A DNA stretch of 64,000 nt from assembly GCF_900112425.1 (NCBI RefSeq), contig NZ_FOLP01000001.1, forward strand, positions 558,001 to 622,000, in the 5' to 3' direction. The notes under the pieces were generated by a model. It did not search any database. It was given only the letters and a program-made list of their open reading frames with translations, and was not told the DNA's origin. The DNA comes from Variovorax sp. OK212 (GTDB lineage Bacteria; Pseudomonadota; Gammaproteobacteria; Burkholderiales; Burkholderiaceae_C). Positions within the stretch are counted from its first letter, which is position 1, and every line of letters begins with the position of its first letter. Below are positions 34,043-42,472 of the stretch, one piece after another. The translations under genes were made by a program, and so were the position numbers.

Positions 34043-34873
34043 ATGGACCCTGCCGCACCCCTGCCACATCCCTTCGTAGAGTTCCGAGACGTCACGTTCG
34101 GCTACGGCGCGCGCGCCATCCTCGACGGCGTTTCCTTCAGCGTACCGCGTGGCAAGGTCACGGCCCTCATGGGCGCATCGGGCGGCGGCAAGACCACCGT
34201 GCTGCGGCTGATCGGCGGACAGCAGAAGGCGCAGCGCGGCCAAGTGCTCTTCGATGGCCATGACGTCGGCAAGTTCGACGCCACCGCGCTCTACGCGGCG
34301 CGGCGCCGCATGGGCATGCTGTTCCAGTTCGGCGCGCTGTTCACCGACATGACCGTGTTCGACAACGTGGCGTTTCCGCTGCGCGAGCACACGCAACTCT
34401 CCGAAGCGCTGGTGCGCGACATCGTGCTGATGAAGCTCGACGCGGTCGGCCTGCGCGGCGCGCGCGACCTGATGCCCAGCGAGGTGTCGGGCGGCATGGC
34501 GCGGCGCGTGGCGCTGGCGCGTGCCATCGCGCTCGACCCCGATCTCGTGATGTACGACGAGCCCTTCGCCGGCCTCGACCCGATCTCGCTCGGCACCGCG
34601 GCGCGGCTGATCCGCCAGCTCAACGACACGCTCGGGCTCACCAGCATCATCGTGTCGCACGACCTGGAAGAAACCTTCCGCATCGCCGACCACGTGATCA
34701 TCCTGGCCAACGGCGGCATCGCCGCGCAGGGCACGCCCGACGACGTGCGCCACAGCGCCGATCCGCTGGTCCATCAGTTCGTGAACGCACTGCCCGACGG
34801 GCCCGTGCGTTTCCATTACCCGGGCGTCAGCATCGAAGACGACTTCGGCAATGTCGAAGGGGGGCGTTCATGA
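34043..34873 (+). CDS. mlaF: Phospholipid ABC transporter ATP-binding protein MlaF
   Basis: The 276-residue ATPase of the MlaFEDB inner-membrane complex, which moves phospholipids between the periplasm and the inner membrane to keep the outer membrane asymmetric. Walker A is GASGGGKTT, the Q-loop follows in MLFQFGALF, the signature is VSGGMARRV, Walker B is LVMYDEPFAGLDP, and the switch histidine is in IVSHDL. The start at 34043 is preferred over 34001, which lies inside the terminator hairpin. Its stop codon overlaps the ATG of the 29-codon spacer frame described next. Confidence 0.95.
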   Translation: MDPAAPLPHPFVEFRDVTFGYGARAILDGVSFSVPRGKVTALMGASGGGKTTVLRLIGGQQKAQRGQVLFDGHDVGKFDATALYAARRRMGMLFQFGALFTDMTVFDNVAFPLREHTQLSEALVRDIVLMKLDAVGLRGARDLMPSEVSGGMARRVALARAIALDPDLVMYDEPFAGLDPISLGTAARLIRQLNDTLGLTSIIVSHDLEETFRIADHVIILANGGIAAQGTPDDVRHSADPLVHQFVNALPDGPVRFHYPGVSIEDDFGNVEGGRS

Positions 34874-34959
34874 GCGCTGCGCTGGGCCGCCCCGAGCAAG
34901 CGAAGTCCCCCCTGGGGGGCAGTGAGGACACGAAGTGCCGAACGAGGGGGCCTGTATGA
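34870..34959 (+). repeat. Dispersed element, direct copy A (mlaF/mlaE junction)
   Basis: A 90-base element starting at the ATG that overlaps the mlaF stop and ending at the TGA that overlaps the mlaE ATG. It contains GGGCCGCCCC, GCAAGCGAAG, a C-run/G-run hairpin and GACACGAAGTGCCG. It aligns along its whole length with the copy at 39261-39350. Its GAGGGGG (34944-34950) lies five bases before the mlaE ATG and is the likely ribosome site for mlaE. Confidence 0.75.
34870..34959 (+). CDS. 29-codon coupling ORF inside element A
   Basis: An open frame of 29 codons ([17 protein letters not shown] then a divergent tail). Its ATG overlaps the mlaF stop (ATGA) and its TGA overlaps the mlaE ATG (ATGA), so ribosomes could pass from mlaF to mlaE through it. 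The first 17 residues match the equivalent frame in copy B at 13 or more positions, but the tails come from different phases of homologous DNA. That argues that the coding phase and length matter more than the peptide. Expression is not shown. Confidence 0.35.
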   Translation: MSAALGRPEQAKSPLGGSEDTKCRTRGPV

Positions 34960-35738
34960 CTTGGTGGAAGCCTGCCGACACCGGCTTTGCCGTGCGCAGC
35001 CATCTGGCCAACCTGGGCTATGGCGCGAAGCTCTTCATGCGCCTGGTCGGTCCGGGCGCGCAGATCATGCGGCGCTTCAGCCTCGTGCGCGACCAGATCC
35101 ATTTCCTGGGCAACTACTCGCTCGCGATCATCGGCGTGTCGGGCCTGTTCGTGGGCTTCGTGCTGGGGCTGCAGATGTACTACGCGCTGCAGCGCTACGG
35201 CTCGTCCGAAGCGCTCGGCCTGCTGGTCACGCTGAGCCTGGTGCGCGAACTCGGACCGGTGGTGGCCGCGTTGCTGTTCACCGGGCGCGCCGGCACGTCG
35301 CTCACCGCGGAAATCGGCCTCATGAAGGCTGACGAGCAGCTGAGCGCCATGGAAATGATGGCCGTCGACCCCGTGCAGCGCATCCTCGCGCCGCGTTTCT
35401 GGGCCGGCGTCATCACCATGCCGCTGCTGGCGGCCGTGTTCAGCGCGGTCGGCATCATGGGCGGCTACGTGGTGGGCGTGCTGATGCTGGGCGTGGACCC
35501 GGGCGCGTTCTGGGGCCAGATGCAAGGCGGCGTCGATGTGTGGCGCGACGTCGGCAACGGCGTCATCAAGAGCATCGTCTTCGGCTTCACCGTGACCTTC
35601 ATCGCGCTGCTGCAGGGCTACGAGGCCCAGCCCACGCCCGAGGGCGTGTCGCGCGCAACCACGCGCACCGTGGTGTCGGCATCGCTGGCGGTCCTGGGGC
35701 TGGACTTCCTGCTCACCGCCATGATGTTCAGTATCTAA
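34956..35738 (+). CDS. mlaE: Phospholipid ABC transporter permease MlaE
   Basis: The 260-residue membrane subunit of the Mla complex. It has about five hydrophobic segments, with the MlaE-family stretch [35 protein letters not shown] in the middle (positions about 90-125) that couples to MlaF. The ATG at 34956 overlaps the stop of the spacer frame; an upstream ATG at 34935 lies within element A. Neighbours mlaF, mlaD, mlaA, mlaC and mlaB complete the pathway. Confidence 0.95.
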   Translation: MTWWKPADTGFAVRSHLANLGYGAKLFMRLVGPGAQIMRRFSLVRDQIHFLGNYSLAIIGVSGLFVGFVLGLQMYYALQRYGSSEALGLLVTLSLVRELGPVVAALLFTGRAGTSLTAEIGLMKADEQLSAMEMMAVDPVQRILAPRFWAGVITMPLLAAVFSAVGIMGGYVVGVLMLGVDPGAFWGQMQGGVDVWRDVGNGVIKSIVFGFTVTFIALLQGYEAQPTPEGVSRATTRTVVSASLAVLGLDFLLTAMMFSI

Positions 35739-35775
35739 AGAGGCTCGGCCTCCATCGTTCTAAAGAGTGCAAACC

Positions 35776-36276
35776 ATGCAACGTTCCAACAACGACATCT
35801 GGGTCGGCCTGTTCGTGCTGATCGGCGCGGCGGCCCTGCTGTTTCTCGCGCTGCAGTCGGCCAACCTGCTGAGCCTGAACTTCCAGAAGACCTACGCCGT
35901 GACGGCGCGCTTCGACAACATCGGCGGACTGAAGCCGCAGACCGCGGTGAAGAGCGCGGGCGTGGTGGTCGGGCGGGTGGAGTCCATCACCTTCAACGAC
36001 AAGACCTTTCAGGCCGACGTGACGCTGGCTTTGCAAAACCGGTACAGTTTTCCCAAGGACAGTTCGCTCAAGATCCTGACCAGTGGCCTGCTCGGCGAGC
36101 AGTACATCGGGATCGAGGCGGGCGCCGAGGAGAAGAACCTGCAGTCCGGCGACACCATCACAGCCACCCAATCCGCGGTGGTGCTGGAAAACCTGATCAG
36201 CCAGTTCCTCTACAGCAAGGCCGCCGACGGGAGCTCGAACTCCGGATCGGCGCAGGGAACCCCCAATAAAAAATGA
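35776..36276 (+). CDS. mlaD: MCE-domain substrate-binding protein MlaD
   Basis: A 166-residue inner-membrane-anchored protein forming the hexameric MCE ring that receives phospholipid from MlaC. One N-terminal helix (about residues 9-32) precedes the MCE domain with YAVTARFDNIGGLKPQTAVKSAGVVVGRV and LTSGLLGEQYIGIEAGA. The start at 35776 is preferred over the GTG at 35767 because it allows the AAAGAG ribosome site. The C-terminal tail is Ser/Gly-rich. Its stop overlaps an mlaA ATG (ATGA). Confidence 0.95.
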   Translation: MQRSNNDIWVGLFVLIGAAALLFLALQSANLLSLNFQKTYAVTARFDNIGGLKPQTAVKSAGVVVGRVESITFNDKTFQADVTLALQNRYSFPKDSSLKILTSGLLGEQYIGIEAGAEEKNLQSGDTITATQSAVVLENLISQFLYSKAADGSSNSGSAQGTPNKK

Positions 36277-37028
36277 AAACACGATCTTTCTCGCCTGTCG
36301 CCCCGAATGCTATGAAAAACATAGCTAAATTTGCCCGTTGGACCAGCGCGGCTGCTGTGTTCGCCCTGGTGGCCGGCTGCGCCACCGGTCCCAACGCGAA
36401 TCCGGCCGACCCCTTCGAGCCGTTCAACCGCGGCGTCTTCACGTTCAACGACAAGCTCGACCAGGCTGTGCTCGTGCCGGTGTCCACCGCTTATGTCAAC
36501 GTGCTGCCGTCGATGGTGCGCACGGGCGTGAACAACTTCTTCGGCAACATCGGCGACGTCTGGAGCTTTGCCAACAGCGTGGCCCAGCTCAAGCTGCAGA
36601 ACAGCGCCGAGACCTTCATGCGGGTCAACGTCAACACCTTCTTCGGCCTCGGCGGCCTGCTGGACGTGGCGACCGAAGCCGGCATCGACCGCCACGACGA
36701 AGACTTCGGCCAGACGCTCGGCCGCTGGGGTGTGGGCGCGGGCCCGTACATCGTGCTGCCGCTGCTCGGCCCCTCCACGCTGCGCGACACCGTGGCCAAG
36801 CCGGTCGACTTCTACGGCGACGGCATCAACGCCGTGAGCGACGTGGCATGGCGCAATTCGCTGACCGTGCTGCGCGTGGTCGACACGCGCTCGCAGTACC
36901 TGCGCGCCGGCCGCCTGATCGACGACGCCGCGCTCGACAAGTACTCCTTCACGCGCGATGCCTTCCTTCAACGCCGCCGCAGCCTGATCCATGACGGCAA
37001 GTCTTTCGACGAGGACGCAGGCAAGTAG
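36273..37028 (+). CDS. mlaA: MlaA (VacJ) outer-membrane lipoprotein
   Basis: Removes misplaced phospholipids from the outer leaflet of the outer membrane and passes them to MlaC. It is 251 residues from the ATG at 36273 that overlaps the mlaD stop; a second ATG at 36312 would give a tighter lipoprotein signal (MKNIAKFARWTSAAAVFALVAGC). The lipobox is LVAGC. DPFEPFNRGVFTFND, the NIGDVWSF helix and the GPYIVLPLLGPST segment are VacJ hallmarks. In E. coli mlaA is elsewhere; here it is in the operon. The second ATG lies inside a 17-nt palindrome. Confidence 0.95.
   Translation: MKTRSFSPVAPNAMKNIAKFARWTSAAAVFALVAGCATGPNANPADPFEPFNRGVFTFNDKLDQAVLVPVSTAYVNVLPSMVRTGVNNFFGNIGDVWSFANSVAQLKLQNSAETFMRVNVNTFFGLGGLLDVATEAGIDRHDEDFGQTLGRWGVGAGPYIVLPLLGPSTLRDTVAKPVDFYGDGINAVSDVAWRNSLTVLRVVDTRSQYLRAGRLIDDAALDKYSFTRDAFLQRRRSLIHDGKSFDEDAGK
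36309..36325. repeat. 17-nt palindrome, copy 3 (over internal mlaA ATG)
   Basis: GCTATG-AAAAA-CATAGC, a perfect 6-bp inverted repeat. The ATG in its left arm is a possible mlaA start codon. Its complement differs from the copy at 60348 at only two of 17 positions. Confidence 0.55.
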
Positions 37029-37082
37029 GCTGCAGGCACAGTGAATCGAACGCGCCAGGACGTCCGCAGGAGCGCAGGTTGC

Positions 37083-37141
37083 GCTTGCATTCCGTTGCAA
37101 GCCTTCACCTGGGCTTCAGGAACCCGGTAGTCCCGGGTCCT
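37083..37141. other. Two hairpins between mlaA and mlaC
   Basis: GCTTGCA...TGCAAGC (37083-37102) and AGGAACCCGG...CCGGGTCCT (37118-37141, one bulged base) lie in the 187-base mlaA-mlaC gap, the only large gap in the mla genes. No T-run follows either, so attenuation or processing between the two halves of the operon is possible. No convincing promoter is seen in the rest of the gap. Confidence 0.35.
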
Positions 37142-37215
37142 GTCCAAACCGTTCTTGTCGTGGCACGCCATCTTTCGTGCGTGCCGCGCCCATCCGAAAC
37201 CAGAGGGACCTCTCA

Positions 37216-37875
37216 ATGAACAACAAGATGATCGTGCAACGCCGCAGCCTCGGCCACATGGTGCTGGCCGGCGCGATGCTGTTCAGCGCCGCGGCCGCCT
37301 TCGTGAGCCCCGCACGCGCCGCCGACGAAACCCCCGACGCGCTGGTGAAGCGCATCTCGACCGACGTGCTCGACACCATCAAGTCGGACAAGTCCATCAA
37401 GTCCGGCGACGTCAACAAGATCATGCTGCTCGTCGACAGCAAGATCATGCCGAACGTGAACTTCCAGCGCATGACGGCTTCGGCCGTCGGCCCGGCCTGG
37501 CGCACGGCCACGCCGGAGCAGCAGAAGAAGCTGCAGGACGAGTTCAAGACCCTGCTGGTGCGCACCTACGCCGGCGCGCTCGACCAGGTCAGCGACCAGA
37601 CCGTCACCGTGCGTCCGTTCCGCGGTTCGCCCGACGACGCCGACGTGCTGGTGCGCACCGAGGTCAAGGGCCGCGGCGACCCGGTCCAGCTGGACTACCG
37701 CCTCGAGAAGACCCCCGGCCAAGGCGCCGGCTGGAAGGTCTACAACCTGAATGTGCTGGGCGTCTGGCTGGTCGACACCTACCGCACGCAGTTCGCGCAG
37801 GAAATCAACAAGAGCGGCATCGACGGCCTGATTTCCGCGCTCGCGGCGCGCAACAAGGGCAACAGCAAGGGCTGA
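37216..37875 (+). CDS. mlaC: Periplasmic phospholipid carrier MlaC
   Basis: A 219-residue soluble shuttle between MlaA and MlaD. A signal peptide (positively charged start, hydrophobic core, cut after ARAAD around residue 36) precedes the Tgt2/MlaC domain with VDSKIMPNVNFQRMTASAVGPAWRTATPEQ and a C-terminal VYNLNVLGVWLVDTYRTQF, the family's best conserved block. The ATG at 37216 has GAGG upstream and gives the signal peptide directly; an earlier start at 37177 does not. Confidence 0.95.
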   Translation: MNNKMIVQRRSLGHMVLAGAMLFSAAAAFVSPARAADETPDALVKRISTDVLDTIKSDKSIKSGDVNKIMLLVDSKIMPNVNFQRMTASAVGPAWRTATPEQQKKLQDEFKTLLVRTYAGALDQVSDQTVTVRPFRGSPDDADVLVRTEVKGRGDPVQLDYRLEKTPGQGAGWKVYNLNVLGVWLVDTYRTQFAQEINKSGIDGLISALAARNKGNSKG

Positions 37876-37878
37876 CCG

Positions 37879-38154
37879 ATGCTGGTCCTGCCCACGCGCC
37901 TGACCCACGACGAGGCCCCCGCCTGCATGCGCATGCTGCAGCAGGGGCTGAAGGGGCAGGTCGATTCGTCGTCCACCGTGGTGGACGCCACCGCCCTGGC
38001 CCAGTTCGACTCTTCCGCCCTGGCGGTGCTGCTCGAATGCCGGCGTGAATCCAGTGCGCTGGGCCGCGGCTTCGCGGTCAAGGGCCTGTCGCCGCGTCTT
38101 CGCGAACTGGCTGCCCTGTACGGCATTGCGGGCCTTTTGCCCGCTGCGCCCTGA
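37879..38154 (+). CDS. mlaB: STAS-domain protein MlaB
   Basis: A 91-residue cytosolic STAS protein, the regulatory subunit that binds MlaF. It has the STAS core VVDATALAQFDSSALAVLLECRRES, including the serine-rich turn typical of MlaB and anti-sigma-factor antagonists, and ends with a GLSPRLRELAALYGI helix. It starts three bases after mlaC. Placement at the end of the mla run supports the name, since STAS proteins are hard to tell apart by sequence alone. Confidence 0.88.
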   Translation: MLVLPTRLTHDEAPACMRMLQQGLKGQVDSSSTVVDATALAQFDSSALAVLLECRRESSALGRGFAVKGLSPRLRELAALYGIAGLLPAAP

Positions 38155-38160
38155 CGGCCT

Positions 38161-38254
38161 GTCCCCCCGGCTTTTCACTTCGCTTCGCTGCGTGTAATTC
38201 GCCACCCCCAGGGTGAGGCGCGGGCCGCCTTGGGGCGGCCCGGCGGCGGCCGCA
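38161..38254 (-). repeat. Dispersed element, inverted copy C (after mlaB)
   Basis: Read on the minus strand this shares GCCGGGCCGCCCCAAG, a CCCTGGGGG core and ACACGCAGCG with copies A and B. It contains a perfect hairpin GGGCCGCC-TTGG-GGCGGCCC (38222-38241). It fills most of the gap between mlaB and the next ABC gene, so it may end or stabilise the mla transcript. Confidence 0.6.
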
Positions 38255-38316
38255 TGAGGGTATCGGGCCGCTGCGCGGCGCGCTTTCGAACTCGCCCCGT
38301 AAAATCGCGGGCTCCC

Positions 38317-39264
38317 ATGCCCGCGATCTCCTTCCAATCGGTCTCCAAGACCTACCCCCCCTCCAAACAGCAGAAAGCCCAAGGCAAGCCGGGGCTGAAG
38401 GCCGTCGACGAGGTCACATTCCAGATCGAGCCGGGCGAGTTCTTCGGCCTGCTCGGCCCGAACGGCGCGGGCAAGACCTCGCTGATCAGCATGCTCGCGG
38501 GCCTTTCCAGGCCCACGTCCGGCGCCATCAGCGTGCACGGTTTCGACGTGCAGCGCGACTTCGCCGAAGCGCGCCGCCAGCTCGGCATCGTGCCGCAGGA
38601 GCTGGTGTTCGATCCCTTCTTCAATGTGCGCGAATCGCTGCGCATCCAGTCGGGCTACTTCGGCATCAAGAACAACGAGGCCTGGATCGACGAGCTGCTG
38701 CAGAGCCTGGGCCTCGCCGACAAGGCCACGGCCAACATGCGCCAGCTCTCGGGCGGCATGAAGCGCCGCGTGCTGGTGGCGCAGGCGCTGGTGCACAAGC
38801 CGCCGGTGATCGTGCTCGACGAGCCCACCGCCGGCGTGGACGTCGAGCTGCGCCAGACGCTCTGGCAGTTCGTTGCCCGGCTCAACAAGCAGGGCAGCAC
38901 CGTGCTGCTCACCACCCATTACCTCGAAGAGGCCGAGGCGCTGTGCAACCGCATCGCGATGCTCAAGCTGGGCCGCGTGATCGCGCTCGACCGCACCAGC
39001 GAGCTGCTGAAGTCGGCCGCGAGCAACGTGCTGCGCTTCAAGACCGACGCCATGCTGCCGTGGGCCATTGCCCAGCATGCGCGCATCACCGGGCGCATCG
39101 TGCAGCTGCCTGCACAGAACGCCCATGAAGTCGAACAACTGCTGGCCGCGATCCGCGAAGCCGGCGTCGCGGTGGAAGACGTGGAAATGCGCAAGGCCGA
39201 CCTGGAAGACGTGTTCATCGACCTGATGGCGGGCGAGCAGACGCCGCTGGAGGTGGCGCGATGA
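38317..39264 (+). CDS. ABC transporter ATP-binding protein (YadG-like)
   Basis: A 315-residue ATPase of an ABC-2-type exporter. Walker A is GPNGAGKTS, the signature is LSGGMKRRV, Walker B is VIVLDEPTAGVD and the switch region is TTHYLEEAE. A C-terminal domain of about 90 residues follows, as in YadG/DrrA types. A TAAAAT box at 38300-38305 lies 11 bases before the ATG and could be its own promoter. Its stop overlaps the start of element B; the cargo is unknown, possibly a lipid or polysaccharide given the neighbours. Confidence 0.9.
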   Translation: MPAISFQSVSKTYPPSKQQKAQGKPGLKAVDEVTFQIEPGEFFGLLGPNGAGKTSLISMLAGLSRPTSGAISVHGFDVQRDFAEARRQLGIVPQELVFDPFFNVRESLRIQSGYFGIKNNEAWIDELLQSLGLADKATANMRQLSGGMKRRVLVAQALVHKPPVIVLDEPTAGVDVELRQTLWQFVARLNKQGSTVLLTTHYLEEAEALCNRIAMLKLGRVIALDRTSELLKSAASNVLRFKTDAMLPWAIAQHARITGRIVQLPAQNAHEVEQLLAAIREAGVAVEDVEMRKADLEDVFIDLMAGEQTPLEVAR

Positions 39265-39350
39265 GCGCCGCGCCGGGCCGCCCCAAGCAAGCGAAGCTCC
39301 CCCTCGGGGGGAAGCGCGGACACGCAGTGCCGCGCAAGGGGGCTCCATGA
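39261..39350 (+). repeat. Dispersed element, direct copy B (ATPase/permease junction)
   Basis: A 90-base copy aligned with 34870-34959, with two compensating single-base shifts in the second half. It starts at the ATG overlapping the ATPase stop and ends at the TGA overlapping the permease ATG. AAGGGGG just before the permease start is the likely ribosome site. Confidence 0.75.
39261..39350 (+). CDS. 29-codon coupling ORF inside element B
   Basis: MSAAPGRPKQAKLPLGG followed by a basic tail, 29 codons, joined by ATGA overlaps to the ATPase gene before and the permease gene after. Its length and both overlaps are identical to those of the frame at 34870-34959 in another ABC operon. Whether a peptide accumulates is unknown. 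Confidence 0.35.
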   Translation: MSAAPGRPKQAKLPLGGKRGHAVPRKGAP

Positions 39351-40111
39351 TGGCTGTCACGGGCTGGCGCGCGCTGCTCTACAAAGAGACGCTGCGCTTC
39401 TGGAAGGTCGGCTTCCAGACCGTCGGCGCGCCGGTGCTCACCGCGCTGCTGTACCTCATGGTGTTCGGCCATGTGCTCGAAGGCCGCGTGACGGTGTACG
39501 GCACGGTCGGCTACACGGCCTTCCTGGTGCCCGGCCTGGTGATGATGAGCGTGCTGCAGAACGCGTTCGCCAACAGCTCGTCGTCGATCATCCAGAGCAA
39601 GATCATGGGCAACCTGGTGTTCGTGCTGCTCACGCCGCTGTCGCACTGGGGCTGGTTCTTCGCCTACGTGGGCTCGTCGCTCATCCGCGGGCTGGCCGTG
39701 GGGCTGGGCGTGTTCCTGGTGACCGTGTTCTTCGCGACGCCGAATTTCGTGGCGCCGCTCTGGATCGTCGTGTTCGCGCTGCTGGGCGCCGCCATGCTCG
39801 GCACGCTGGGCCTCATTGCGGGGCTCTGGGCCGAGAAGTTCGACCAGATGGCCGTGTTCCAGAACTTTTTGATCATGCCCATGACCTTCCTGTCGGGCGT
39901 GTTCTATTCGATCGGCTCGCTGCCGCCGTTCTGGCAGAAGGTGAGCCACCTGAACCCGTTCTTCTACATGATCGACGGCTTCCGCTACGGCTTCTTCGGC
40001 GTCAGCGACGCCTCGCCCTGGCTCAGCCTGGGCATCGTCGGCACCGCCTGGCTGGTGGTGAGCGCCGTGGCCGTCCATCTGCTGCGAATCGGCTACAAAA
40101 TCCGAGGCTGA
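39347..40111 (+). CDS. ABC-2 type permease (YadH-like)
   Basis: A 254-residue membrane protein with six hydrophobic segments, the partner of the ATPase before it. GRVTVYGTVGYTAFLVPGLVMMSVLQNAF and FLSGVFYSIGSLPPFWQKVSHLNPFFYMIDGFR are ABC-2 family features. The start is one of two adjacent ATGs; the first overlaps the spacer-frame stop. An inverted repeat element with strong hairpins follows the gene. Cargo is not known. Confidence 0.9.
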   Translation: MMAVTGWRALLYKETLRFWKVGFQTVGAPVLTALLYLMVFGHVLEGRVTVYGTVGYTAFLVPGLVMMSVLQNAFANSSSSIIQSKIMGNLVFVLLTPLSHWGWFFAYVGSSLIRGLAVGLGVFLVTVFFATPNFVAPLWIVVFALLGAAMLGTLGLIAGLWAEKFDQMAVFQNFLIMPMTFLSGVFYSIGSLPPFWQKVSHLNPFFYMIDGFRYGFFGVSDASPWLSLGIVGTAWLVVSAVAVHLLRIGYKIRG

Positions 40112-40215
40112 GTCATGGCTCTCCCTCCGTCTTCGCGCACTTCGTGTCGCCTCGCCAACCCCCTTGCGGGGGCAACACCTGCGGCCCGGCAAAGCCGGTT
40201 CCGCGGTGTTTCCCG
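40112..40215 (-). repeat. Dispersed element, inverted copy D (after the permease gene)
   Basis: On the minus strand this shares GCCGGGCCGC, a CCCCC/GGGGG hairpin and GACACGAAGTG with copy A. On the plus strand it folds as CCCCC-TTGC-GGGGG (40159-40172) and a long imperfect hairpin (40174-40210: AACACC, GCGG, CCGGC arms around AAA). It lies between the permease and bolA and could act as a transcript end. Confidence 0.65.
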
Positions 40216-40231
40216 ATAAATACCAATCCCC

Positions 40232-40474
40232 ATGACCGCCGAACAACTCCAGGCCCTGATCCAGTCCCATCTCCCCTGCGAGCACATCACGCTCGAAGGC
40301 GACGGCCGACATTGGTACGCCACCATCGTCTCGGCCGAATTCGAGGGCAAGCGCTCGATCCAGCGCCATCAGCGGGTCTACGCCACCCTCGGTGCGAAAA
40401 TGCACACCGACGAGGTGCATGCGCTTTCGATGAAGACCTACACGCCGGCCGAATGGGCGGCAGTGGAAAAATAA
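40232..40474 (+). CDS. BolA family protein (IbaG-like)
   Basis: An 80-residue BolA-fold protein, thought to work with monothiol glutaredoxins in iron-sulfur trafficking. It shows the GDGRHWYATIVSAEFEGKRSIQRHQRVY core and the HTDEVHALSMKTYTPAEW end with conserved histidines. Its position just before murA and after the mla genes matches E. coli mlaFEDCB-ibaG-murA, which supports IbaG rather than BolA proper. Confidence 0.9.
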   Translation: MTAEQLQALIQSHLPCEHITLEGDGRHWYATIVSAEFEGKRSIQRHQRVYATLGAKMHTDEVHALSMKTYTPAEWAAVEK

Positions 40475-40516
40475 CGTTCCGGCCCTTGCGGGGGCCTTGA
40501 TTTCGCTGGAATTTCG

Positions 40517-41802
<1,286 letters not shown>

Positions 41803-41806
<4 letters not shown>

Positions 41807-42444
41807 TCACCCTGGCACTCTCAAAGGGCCGCATCTTCGAAGAGACGATGCCCCTGCTGGCCGCCGCCGGCATCGAGGTCACCGAAGACCCCGAGAAGTC
41901 GCGCAAGCTGATTCTCGACACCACCCGCCCCGACGTGCGCGTGGTGCTGGTGCGCGCGTCCGACGTGCCCACCTACGTGCAGTACGGCGGCGCCGACCTC
42001 GGCGTGACCGGGCTCGACGTTCTGCTCGAGAACGGCAACCAGGGCATGTACCAGCCGCTGGACCTGCGCATCGCGGCCTGCCGCCTGAGCGTGGCCGTGC
42101 GCAACGACTACGACTACGCCTCGGCCGTCAAGCAGGGCTCGCGCCTGCGCGTGGCCACCAAGTACGTGGGCCTGTCGCGCGACTTCTTCGCCAGCAAGGG
42201 CGTGCACGTCGACCTGATCAAGCTCTACGGCAGCATGGAGCTGGCGCCGCTCACGGGCCTGGCCGACGCCATCGTCGACCTGGTCTCCACCGGCAACACG
42301 CTCAAGGCCAACCACCTCGTCGAGGTGGAACGCATCATGGACATCAGCGCCCGCCTGGTGGTCAACCAGGCCGCGTTGAAGCTCAAGCGCGAGCCCATCC
42401 GCCGCATCATCGATGCGTTCGCGTCGGCCATTCCTTCCGTCTGA
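41803..42444 (+). CDS. hisG: ATP phosphoribosyltransferase, short form
   Basis: Catalyses the first histidine step, joining ATP and PRPP. The 213-residue protein has [16 protein letters not shown], the [12 protein letters not shown] segment, and the PRPP loop region [13 protein letters not shown]. It lacks the C-terminal histidine-binding domain of the long form (about 290-300 residues), so it should need the regulatory partner HisZ, which is not in this window. The ATG overlaps the murA stop. Confidence 0.96.
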
Positions 42445-42472
42445 ATCTCCTCCTCATCTCCTCCTCACGCCC

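Noticed and set aside
34935-34955. Upstream mlaE start at 34935 adding seven residues
   Set aside because: These codons lie inside repeat element A, in a frame not shared with copy B, and precede the clear ribosome site for the ATG at 34956.
40481-40496. GGCCC...GGGCC hairpin between bolA and murA as a terminator
   Set aside because: It is a short stem with no T-run, and bolA-murA co-transcription is likely by synteny.
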